DNA of 64,000 nt. It comes from Ananas comosus. Its lineage: Eukaryota; Streptophyta; Magnoliopsida; Poales; Bromeliaceae. The notes beneath the pieces are model-generated. The model was not told the origin of the DNA and did no database searches. It was given only the letters and a program-made list of their open reading frames with translations. Below, piece after piece: positions 46,746 to 55,738 of this stretch (within the stretch, counting starts at the first letter, position 1; each line of letters starts with the position of its first letter). The stretch is taken from assembly GCF_001540865.1 (NCBI RefSeq), contig NC_033626.1, positions 14,017,422-14,081,421 on the forward strand. The letters are read 5' to 3'. Both the position numbers and the translations under genes were made by a program.

Positions 46746-48181
46746 AGCAACACCCCCAGGCGCATCAAACAACGAGAGTACCCAGAACCCAAGTGCCCAA
46801 ATTTGAAAGTAAAAACCCCACCTTTGAACCCAACGACCCACCAACGGTCAACAAAAGGCTAAAAAAAAAAAAGAGACAAAAAGAATCAAAACCCAGATGC
46901 CCCACGAGTCCAAAAGCAGAGCCCAAAGCGAAGGGGATAACGAATGGATATAAAAAGGTGGCTCCTTTGAAAGCAAACACGGGGAACGAAGAGAATTCAA
47001 CACGGTAGAAGCTCGAAAAGAAGGGGAAATGGATTCGTTTATGCGTGTGTGTGTGTGTGTACGCGCGCGAGAGAGACAGAGAGAGAGAGAGAGAAACAAG
47101 TGGAGAGAACGTGAGCGACACTTATTATAGAACAGAGAAAGAGAGGGAGAACCAGCAGCATATTAGTTGGCTTTTAGCTGGCTAGGCGTACCCTAAATTG
47201 TCCCCAAAAAATCTTATAATCTTCTTTTTTTTCTTTTTTGAGATAATTAAAAGACTAACTCATCTGTTTATTTCTTTCAAAAATAAATTTAGCTGAAAAT
47301 ATGAATCAATTAAAATTTAAAATTGGATAAAAATTTTATAATGGTACTAATGAGTTTTTATAATGTTATCATATTAAATGCAGGAGAGATAACAAGAAAT
47401 GTCCTTAACTCATTATATAGTTAGTTATGCTTTGGATAACTTTACTGTCCTTTTTTTGGTTCCTTGAAATTTGATTGGGAGAGTTTGGACCCAATCATTG
47501 TGCCCGCCTTAATAAATCTAATTGATGGTGTTAGCTGGTTCCAAGGTGGCGCAGGACAACATGTAGCATTGAAAGGTTTGGTTGTGAAGATGTAACGGGA
47601 AACTAGCTAGTACTGTTCATGGGCCGGGCCTGGTTGGCTCGGCCCAATTTCAATGAATAATAAGTCCGAGTCCAATAAATATTAGATTTGCAATGTTATC
47701 TGCTTTAGTTTTAAAGAAATAAATTTAAAAATGTAAAGTAATTAGTGTCTTCATTCAGGTTTCAATTATTTTAATGAAGTTTTTAAACATATATATATTT
47801 TTCCATTACGTCGTGGAAGTCTCGGGAATGGCACCTGGTCTTTGACCCTTTGACTTGAATAAAGAATCAAATACCGATGCCTTGTCCAATCCCACGGACA
47901 TTCTCCGCGTATTCCTCTCCCTCTGACGCTGCAAACCACTGAAACCGAGAGAATTGGTTCCTCTCACTTCAACGAATTTACGTTCCCATGCAAAGCTAGA
48001 GAAAAAAAATTTGCCACCAATCACCACCTTTGACCCCACGCCCATAGCATAACAATTCACCTTAAAAAAAAAAAAACAAAAAAAAAACAAGTATAAATAG
48101 AACCCCAACCCCTTCTCCTCTTCTTCAAACAAGAAACTTATTAAGATTAGTGTTTATTCGAGTTCTCTTTCAAAAGCAAAT
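46746..48181. other. Divergent spacer between RhoGDI and EF-hand genes
   Basis: The RhoGDI 5' flank (46746-47150) has a GT/GA microsatellite at 47047-47094. A 47230-47340 block belongs to the A-tailed repeat family also seen at 9905 and 53896. The EF-hand promoter elements are listed separately. Confidence 0.55.
47842..48099 (+). promoter_or_regulatory. EF-hand gene promoter: W-boxes and TATA box
   Basis: TTGACC (47842), TTGACT (47850) and TTGACC (48030) are W-box cores for WRKY factors, two of them only eight bases apart. TATAAATA is at 48092-48099, about 80 bases before the start codon. This suggests a stress- or defence-inducible promoter, in keeping with many small EF-hand genes. Confidence 0.55.
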
Positions 48182-48601
48182 ATGAGTGTGGAGGTTTTGG
48201 ACGGCGCCACCATCCTCAGCTTCGTCGAAGACGCTGCGGCGTTCGACGTGTCGGTCGAGGACCGGTTCGCGAGCCTCGATGCCGACCGGGACGGCCGGCT
48301 CACCTACAAGGAGATGGCACGAGAGCTGATGAGCCTCCGGGTCCTCGAGGCGCACTTCGGAGTCGACGGGCCGACGATGGGCCCGGACGAGCTGGCGCGA
48401 CTCTACCGGGGACTGTTCGATCGGTTCGACCGCGACGGCAACGGGACGGTCGAGCTGGAGGAGTTCCGGGCCGAGATGCGGGAGGTGATGCTCGCGGTCG
48501 GCGACGGCATCGGCTTCATGCCGGTTCAGATGGTGGTGGAGGAGGGCAGCTTCCTTAAAAAGGCCGTGGAGAGGGAGTTGGCTCAGATGAACACTGCATG
48601 A
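48182..48601 (+). CDS. Small intronless EF-hand calcium-binding protein
   Basis: 139 aa, no intron, GC-rich. Two EF-hands with full loops are visible: residues 33-44 (DADRDGRLTYKE) and 83-94 (DRDGNGTVELEE), both with Asp at loop position 1, Gly at 6 and Glu at 12. The N-terminus (MSVEVLDGATILSFVEDAAA) and C-terminus (GFMPVQMVVEEGSFLKKAVE) are conserved outside the loops and match the plant group that includes Arabidopsis At1g64850 (from memory). It lacks catalytic domains and probably acts as a calcium sensor. The high GC against AT-rich flanks is normal for intronless monocot genes. Confidence 0.93.
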   Translation: MSVEVLDGATILSFVEDAAAFDVSVEDRFASLDADRDGRLTYKEMARELMSLRVLEAHFGVDGPTMGPDELARLYRGLFDRFDRDGNGTVELEEFRAEMREVMLAVGDGIGFMPVQMVVEEGSFLKKAVERELAQMNTA

Positions 48602-49061
48602 TGATCACGGGCTTTTGTTTGCTACAATCTTTTATAGCTTCTCTACTCTATATATATATATATATATATATACACAGCATATACATGTAGGAAGGGATTG
48701 AGACTTTCTTATTTTCTAAAGCAATAAAAGAGGCATGCAGCTTTTATATTTATTGAGATTACTAGATGATTACTACACATGATTCTAATTTGTTAGATTT
48801 AAATATAAAAATATGTTGCAGGTGCAGAGGAACAGAACAGAGATAGAACATACAGTTAGCTTGATTTGAGTAAATCTAACATTTTAACTTGTGACAAGCT
48901 TTTTTTGGAAGGGGCTTAACTACTACCATATTCAAATGTAAAAGATTTAGATACAGTAGTACAGTATTTATCAGGGGCCTCAGCCTCCTGAATGAGATTA
49001 CAGTATTTTTTTTTTTCCTTAATTACAAGGATTTGAAGCAAAGGAGGCAATTATAGAAAAC
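48602..49061. other. Convergent intergenic spacer
   Basis: 3' UTRs of the EF-hand gene (plus) and the aminotransferase gene (minus). It contains a TA microsatellite at 48649-48671. Confidence 0.65.
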
Positions 49062-51323
49062 TCAGATTCGAGAGGGGATGAGAGGGATAGTGTTCTGAAG
49101 ATAAGCAGCTGCAGCAGCTACTCCACTCCCCAGCTTCACTGGGTAGCCCACATCCTTCAGCACCATCTCTACTCCACTTAAGCAACCCAGCAATTGCAAC
49201 TGCAGAAAAATATAGATAAAAATCAGTCTTATATACTTGAAATTATGCATAAGATTCTACATTGTTATTAGCCAAGTACTTGCGCGCAGAAGCTGGGAAA
49301 AATTTTAGTTCCATTTACATGTAGCCTTGCAAAATCTGGCTCATTCATAAATAAGCTGTGTAAAAACAGAAAGCTTTGACGTTGGACGGTATCAATCGAG
49401 TTTTACTAACAAAACAGTTTAACAGTTAAAGCAAGCATTGAGGTCCTATTTTTTAAGAGGCACCTTTGTGCGAAGCAGCACAATACGGTGTTTTACAAGA
49501 GGCTTCTGGGCCGTCGGCCGCACGCAAATAATCTCTATTTATCTTCTTCTCTTTTTTGAAAGTCGAAAAACCCGGAAAATGAACAAGAATTGTAATATAC
49601 CTCATTGAGGTTGCCGAGATGCCCTATCCTGAACACTTTTCCGGCCACTTTGTTGAGGCCCAAACCCAAGCTTAGATTGTATCTCTTCCACGCCCTCCTC
49701 ACAATTTCAGCGCTATCAATGTAAGGCGGCACCAGAACTGCAGTGACCGTGTCGCTGAACCATTCCTCTTTCTGCGTGCAATTCTTCAGTCCCCAAGCTT
49801 CGACAGCAAGTCTGCAAGGTCATTTTACGCCGATTATGTTACAAGAGGTCGTAAAATAATCGGTGCCAAGTAATATCCATCTATAACATATTCCAACAGT
49901 GCGGCGAAAAAGCGGCTATTCAGTAGTAGATGTATATATGAAAATCCAGCTTTTACAGCAGTACTCGATAGAAGATTGTGTGCTTAGTTACCTTGTGGCC
50001 TTTCCTAAGCGACGATGCCTTTCGATGACATTGTCGAGCCCCTCCTCAAAGATGAGATCCAAAGCTGCTCTTAGCCCGTAAAGTAGTTGGATGGAAGGCG
50101 TGTAAGGCCAGTAAGTTCCGAGCTTGTAGAACTTCAAGTAGTCATTCCAGTCGAAGAAAACCCTGACCGACTTGGCTGTTTTGGAAGCTTCTAGAGCTTT
50201 CGGGCTCGCACAAAGAATGCCCATTCCAGTAGGCATCGAAAGAGCTTTCTGCGAGCCGGTTAAGGCGACATCAATCCCCCATTCGTCCATTCGGAAGTCA
50301 AGAGCACATATCGACGACACGCCATCAACAAGTATTAGTGCGGGATGGCTGTAATCGTCTGCCGTATTAAGTAACTTAATATGTTAGAATACAAAGAAGA
50401 GGCATATAAAGATGACTATAATTCATCTACCTTATTTCTATATTACGACCATCTAATTAAGCCTTCGTTACTGCTGAAACAATGTATAGGTGCATTACAG
50501 AGTCCATGCCTGATCTGATGCCAATATAACAGTATAAACAAGTAACAGAGAATTCATCTACCTATTTAATTGGATGCGTAGGATCGAAGGCTTAAAAGCA
50601 TAATTTTTCTACGAAACCATCTTATCGACTGCTGTAAATTATATAGACAGAACAACAAGCACACAAAATCATCTCCCCAAGCTTTTTCCGATTGTTCGCG
50701 CTTACCGAGCAGTTTCCTCACAGCCGGCAAATTGTTGGTGACGCCGGTGGCCGTCTCGTTGTGAACAATGCAGATAGCCTTGATGGTGTGACTCCTGTCG
50801 GCCGCCAGTTTAGATTCCAGGACGTCGAGATTGGCGCCGCGGCCCCACTCGCTTTCGACGACGTCCACGTCGAACTTGAGGCGCTGCTGCTGGTCGATCC
50901 AGAGGAGGCTGAATTGGCCGATCAGAAAGGACACGATTCTGTCCCCAGGTGATAGAGTGTTCGTCAGCGCACTTTCCCATGCTCCGGTGCCTAATCCAGG
51001 ACACAAAAATAGTTACAAACAATTAGAGGTGCAAAAAGCGTGTGACGAACTATATATTGGACTTGTCACAAGATCCGATGTAACTGGAGTGGATGGATGG
51101 ATGGATGGATGCAAGTACCGGTGGTGGGGATTACGAAGGGGGTTGCGGATGTTGTCTTGAAGATCTTCTTGACGTCTTCGAGAAGCGTCTTTGTCAGAGC
51201 GGGCACGGCGGGAGATCGGTAGTCCTCGTTATTGCGGTTCATCGCCCGAATCACCGGCTCGGGGATGTTCACCGGCCCCGGCACGAACAGGTGGTTTCTC
51301 CCAGGTCCATACACATAATCCAT
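49062..51323 (-). CDS. AGT1: Serine-glyoxylate aminotransferase, peroxisomal (photorespiration)
   Basis: Five exons: 51119-51323, 50706-50990, 49992-50358, 49601-49811 and 49062-49199; 401 aa, the known length of plant AGT1. The PLP enzyme converts serine and glyoxylate to hydroxypyruvate and glycine in the photorespiratory cycle of leaf peroxisomes. Visible features are the N-terminal GPGRNHLFVPGPVNIPEPVI, the glycine-rich GTGAWESAL PLP-phosphate loop made across the exon 1-2 junction, HNETATGVTN, LVDGVSSICALDFRMDEWG, and the Schiff-base lysine K201 in TGSQKALSMPTG. The last three residues SRI are a type 1 peroxisomal targeting signal. A second copy of exon 1 lies 763 bases upstream. A 5' UTR intron with an acceptor at 51377 is likely. 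Confidence 0.96.
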
Positions 51324-52640
51324 CTTCTTCTTCTTCTTTTTTCTTTCTTTCTCTTTTTTTTTTTTTTTAACTTAACCTGTGAGAAAATACACCCTGCTTG
51401 CTTTTAGGGCCCCGAAAATACTACTTTCGAACATGGTCCCTAAAAATCAAAGTTTTTTTTTTTTTTTTTTCCCCAGATAGATATTAAATGGGAAATGGAA
51501 CCAATTGAGTGGCTTAAGCGCGTGACGGATACGTGTAATTTCTAATATTTAATGGGGGTAAGACGGAAAAGGCCAGCGTTCCATTCGTACCGAAGGAAAA
51601 AGAAGAGGACTTTTTTTTTCTCTCACTCTCTCTCTCTCTCTCTCTTTTTTCCTTTGTTTGTGAGGTCCTCTTATACGCAAAGTGGAAAGAGACGGATGCG
51701 TCATGGCCGCCACGTGTTTTTTTTTTTTGTTTTTTTACAATGAGTCGCTGTGATGACGATCTTCGAAAAATGAAATCAAGTGCAATTTGGAGGCAACTGT
51801 ATTTATCAAACTACTATTAAAACAAATAATTGGTTGTTAGCTTAGAAGAGTTTTTTTTTTTGNGTGGATGGATGGAAGTACCGGTGGTGGGGATTACGAA
51901 GGGGGTTGCGGATGTTGTCTTGAAGATCTTCTTGACGTCTTCGAGAAGCGTCTTTGTCAGAGCGGGCACGGCGGGAGATCGGTAGTCCTCGTTATTGCGG
52001 TTCATCGCCCGAATCACCGGCTCGGGGATGTTCACCGGCCCCGGCACGAACAGGTGGTTTCTCCCAGGTCCATACACATAATCCATCTTCTTCTTCTTCT
52101 TCTTCTTTTCTTTCTTTCTCTTTTTTTTTTTTTAACTTAACCTGTGAGAAAATACACCCTGCTTGCTTTTAGGGCCCCGAAAATACTACTTTCGAACATG
52201 GTCCCTAAAAATCAAAGTTTTTTTTTTTTTTTTTTTCCCCAGATAGATATTAAATGGGAAATGGAACCAATTGAGTGGCTTAAGCGCGTAAGTGATGCGT
52301 GTAATTTCTAATATTTAATGGGGGTAAGACGGAAAAGGCCAGCGTTCCATTCGTACCGAAGAAAAAAAGAAGAGGACTTTTTTTTTCTCTCACTCTCTCT
52401 CACTCTCTCTCTCTCTCTCTCTCTTTTTTTCCTTCGTTTGTGAGGTACTCTTATACGCAAAGTGGAAAGAGACGGATGCGTCATGGCCGCCACGTGTTTT
52501 TTTTTTTTTTTTTTTTACAATGAGTCGCTGTGATGACGATCTTCGAAAAATGAAATCAAGTGCAATTTGGAGGCAACTGTATTTATCAAACTACTATTAA
52601 AAAAATAATTGGTTGTTAGCTTAGATGAGTTTTTTTTTGA
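51100..52640. repeat. ~765-bp tandem duplication of AGT1 exon 1 and upstream DNA
   Basis: Copy A runs from the GGAT-rich intron start near 51100 to a T-run at about 51862; copy B runs from 51864 to about 52640. They share exon 1, the leader, a CT microsatellite, a TGTGAGGT(C/A)CTCTTATACG block and GAGTCGCTGTGATGACGATC. Differences include CGTGACGGATACG against CGTAAGTGATGCG and several repeat-length changes. Copy A stops at a poly-T that in copy B is the tail of a LINE insertion. Confidence 0.9.
51882..52086 (-). pseudogene. Second copy of AGT1 exon 1 (duplicated first exon)
   Basis: 205 bases encode exactly the same 68 residues as AGT1 exon 1 and end at an intact donor (GGTACTTCC). Its own upstream acceptor-like CTCACAG is preserved at 52142. 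It is followed by intergenic sequence and not by exon 2. It could serve as an alternative first exon splicing to exon 2 at 50990 with no change in protein; if it were spliced together with the proximal exon 1 the message would be disrupted. It may also be an assembly artefact: an N lies at 51863, at the junction. Confidence 0.85.
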
Positions 52641-52794
52641 GAAAAGATAGCTTACTACCTACTTCATTGATTGAATGTATAAACTAGGCTACAGAAGTGA
52701 GACAACCAGGGTCTCAAAAAAAAAACAACAATTAAAAAAAAAAAATTTAGAACAACAGAACTACAGAAGCTGCTAAATGAAGCTTAGAAGAGTT
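52618..52794 (-). mobile_element. Truncated LINE 3' end with target-site duplication
   Basis: A poly-T start, then GAGAAAAGATAGCTTACTAC and CTACTTCATTGATTGAA, is the shared 3' end of the LINE family found at 54715, 60731 and 61556. The flanks AGCTTAGATGAGTT (52618-52631) and AGCTTAGAAGAGTT (52781-52794) are a 14-bp target-site duplication with one difference. The insert is only about 149 bases. Confidence 0.72.
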
Positions 52795-53616
52795 ATTTCA
52801 GAAAAATCTTATGCACGGATATATTCAGCCGTTAAAATTTATCTAATAAAAAGAAGTTCTTACTCGTGGGAAAGCTAGTGCCTAAAAATAACGTCCTTGG
52901 TATATCCTGTATCTCTTGCTATAAGGATGAACTTTTAAAATTTATTTTTTTATCTCGACCAGGATATAGAAATGAATGAATGTTTTTTTTTTTTTGTTTA
53001 GAGTGTGTGTGTGTGTGTATAAATTAAGAAATGAATGACTTGTTAATGTTCTATAAGCCGCATGTTTTAAATCATTTACTTCTTTTACACACCCTGTACG
53101 CTTGCTACGTTTGAAACTTTGGTGCGAGTAACAAATTATGAAATTCTCTCACTTACTTTTAGCAGTTTCTGTAATTTTTTTTAAAAAAAATTTGATGAAA
53201 GAGTGACCTGATTAATCTAAAAGGCTCAATTAAGTATCTCACATTAACACTTTTATCATGGGTGACCAATGGTATTTAGAGTAGTTGACTAAATATTCGA
53301 TTAATTAGTTCGAAATTTAGTAATTTTATATATTCACTTGAGTTCATTTCTAAATAATTAGACGAAGCGTAGTTTTTTTTTTTTTGTGTACATGTGTGGT
53401 CTATTTTTGAGATGCTTCATATGTATGCTTACGGAAGTAAAACATGCAAAAAGAAACATACGATCATCTCCTTCAAACATAATATAGCTTGTATGCTAAA
53501 TACAAAGCAAGTAATTTGCGTAACAAATTCCATAAATCGCATGCACTACTTTCCTAGCAATATATGTAGAATCAGATACTATAATTCTATGAGAGAGAGA
53601 GAGAGAGAGAGAGTAC

Positions 53617-53780
53617 CTATTGGTTGGTTCCTGGGTCCAGTAGTATTGCTTTGAAACGTTGCTCCGGATAACGGGGGAGCTAGGGAGACGAAGAGATAGG
53701 GAGGAGTATTTATAGGAGCCACAATGTCCAACAAATACCACTGCAGTGGGTGCCATGGCGATCCTACGTGGCAGATAAGA
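53617..53780 (-). promoter_or_regulatory. Candidate distal AGT1 promoter and 5' UTR exon
   Basis: On the minus strand TATAAATA (53707-53714) has an I-box-type GATAAG on the opposite strand (53775-53780) and a CCACGTAGG about 60 bases upstream of it. Downstream, about 65 bases without an ATG end in a donor, CCAATAG|GTACTC at 53617. Acceptors (CTCACAG) lie before both AGT1 exon 1 copies. Light-type motifs suit a photorespiratory gene. The link to AGT1 is inference; the distance to the start codon is 2.3 kb. Confidence 0.45.
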
Positions 53781-53895
53781 TCTCTCCCGCGACCCGGATT
53801 CGTGCGGCTGAGAGGACCCGATGGCCGGGGAAGGATCCGCATCAGTAATGCCAAACTATCTCATTCTCATAAATGCCATGCCCCGGATACGCCCT

Positions 53896-53985
53896 TTATA
53901 TATTTTTGAGAAATAAATAGCACAATGTCCGCTTCGTTTATTTTTAAAAAAAATAAATCTAGCTGAAAATATAAATCAACTAAAA
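53896..53985 (-). mobile_element. Copy of the second A-tailed repeat family
   Basis: Read on the minus strand: TTGATTTATATTTTCAGCTA, then AATAAACGAAGCGG and CTCAAAAA. It is related to 9905-10062 (opposite strand) and 47230-47340. No target duplication was identified. Confidence 0.4.
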
Positions 53986-53989
53986 GATT

Positions 53990-55700
53990 CAAAGACCTCG
54001 GTACCAGCCGCCAAGCCCTTTACCATTTGCGCTAGAAACAGTCGGTCACTTTCTCTATAATTACCCATTTGCGCATTAGTAACTTTTCAATAAAAAGAAT
54101 ACTAGTGAATGCACTGTAATTTATTTACTGTTTATCTCTTTATATATCTCAATCTCTGTTGTCTAACTCATCTGGATTGAATGATCTGAGATAGATAATA
54201 GAGGGTGGCGGCGCACGGTGCATGGGAGGTACGGATGCAGCGGGTGCAGGCAATATATTTTCATCAAGCCTTGTATTTCTTTGTGGAACTTTTTAACATA
54301 TTCCAAATTTTTATCTAACATATATATATATAGGCGAGAAATGTTGCATCTGCTTGGTTCCTCTTCATGTTACCCAAAAGGAAAAGAAAAAAAAGCAGAG
54401 TTTCCATTAGATTGAGAATTTGAGATTCATCTAATCGCTCAGTGGTAAATCGCTTAATAGCATATCTTGAAAAAAGACGAATTTTAAGCTATCACGTGTT
54501 CATAAATTTGGAGTTCGAGATATAGACTTTGAGTTTTAAGATCGATAGACGCCTAGAAGATTTTTCTAACACACCAGGTACGCAAACATTGCCAAAAAAA
54601 AAAAAAAAAAAAAAAGATAGATATTTCAAATATTAATGATTTGTATTTGAGTGAAGTTCTTTCAATATATTCTTTGCTGTAGTAGTGCCAACAATTAAAT
54701 TAAAACTTTTGCTATTTTTTTTTTTTTTTTTTTTTTTGAGAAATAGGTAGCAAGCTATCTGCTTCATTCATTAAGCAAAATGAATTTAGCATACAAATTG
54801 GAAGCAGCTAGGGCCTCCGAACCGAGGGAACAAGAGAAAGGAAGAAAGGAGAAAAATAAGAGAAAAAAAACCAGGTCCGTGAGACCCAGTAGACACGAGC
54901 AAACCAAAATCTGCAAAGGGGAAACACGAGGAGAGCACCCAGCCCGGGGGATATTCAAAGTGCTTCGTTCCAGGCTTCGATCAAAACGGCGACACATTCG
55001 AGAGCCCTGGAAACATTAAAGGCCACATCGCGGAAGCATATGCCGTTGCGCTCCGTCTAAACGACCCACCAAATTGCCGCCAGCTTGGTTAACTTTTGCT
55101 AATTTTAAGGTTAAACTGATGCTATGTTAGAAACAGATTTATTTAATAAAAAAATGAACACAAACCAATATATTATATTTCTACATATATTTCATTTAAA
55201 TGCGTATAACTAGCAATGATGGGATATAAATAGTAACACATTTAACATATATAGAAAATAATGCCAGGAAAAAAAAAATTTACTGTTTGGAGGAAAAAAA
55301 TTCCTAAATTTTTGGGAGAAAAAAATTCCTATTTTAGATTGAATTTTTTTTGTTATGAAAATAAAATTTTGATTTTGCTTAAAATTGTTTCAAAAAGAGC
55401 CAATCAGAAACGAACTCTTCTCTCGTGGCCCACATCTATCAACCAATAAAATCCTGATACGTGGCACGGAGCCGAACCGCCACCTCATTGAACAAACCGC
55501 AACACGCGGCGAGCACGTCGCGCTTGTATGCGTCATCGGCGGGACCGCTCCGGCGCCTCTGCGGAAACCGAAGCAAAACCCAAAACCCCTTCCTCTCCCC
55601 GCCAAAAAAAACGAACTCTATCGTCGTACTCGTTCGATCCTCGGCCCCCTCCTCCGAAACCCCTAACCCTTCTTACGATCCCAAAACCCTAACGGTCTCC
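53990..55700. other. Intergenic between AGT1 and NHX
   Basis: Contains the LINE copy at 54715 and a possible tRNA-derived SINE ending in the A-run at 54594-54615 (a CGCTCAGTGG A-box-like motif at 54436 and a GGAGTTCGAG B-box-like motif at 54510, unusually far apart). It also contains the NHX promoter with an ABRE-type ACGTGGC at 55459-55465. No supported gene. Confidence 0.5.
54704..55101 (-). mobile_element. Truncated LINE with reverse-transcriptase C-terminal remnant
   Basis: The T-run at 54715-54737 is followed by GAGAAATAGGTAGCAAGCTA and CTTCATTCATTAAGC. On the minus strand 54960-55085 translates, with one stop, to a remnant like AAIWWVV-TERNGICFRDVAF, the WxxxxERNxxxF signature near the end of plant LINE polyproteins. 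The flanks AACTTTTGCTA (54704-54714 and 55091-55101) form an 11-bp target-site duplication. Confidence 0.75.
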
Positions 55701-55738
55701 ACCCTCTCACTCCTTGAATGCGTGGTCGAATTGGCTCC

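Noticed and set aside
46419..46844. Longer N-terminus for RhoGDI starting MVGRWVQRW
   Set aside because: The extra residues do not fit any RhoGDI; the internal start MSFAMGAL agrees with the family.
53496..53854. Minus-strand open frames near the GA repeat
   Set aside because: They cover the candidate AGT1 promoter and leader; composition is driven by the microsatellite and no domain is present.
54430..54530. Possible tRNA gene (GCTCAGTGGT and GAGTTCGAG motifs)
   Set aside because: The A- and B-box-like motifs are about 75 bases apart and no cloverleaf can be drawn. At most a tRNA-derived SINE remnant ending in the A-run at 54594-54615.
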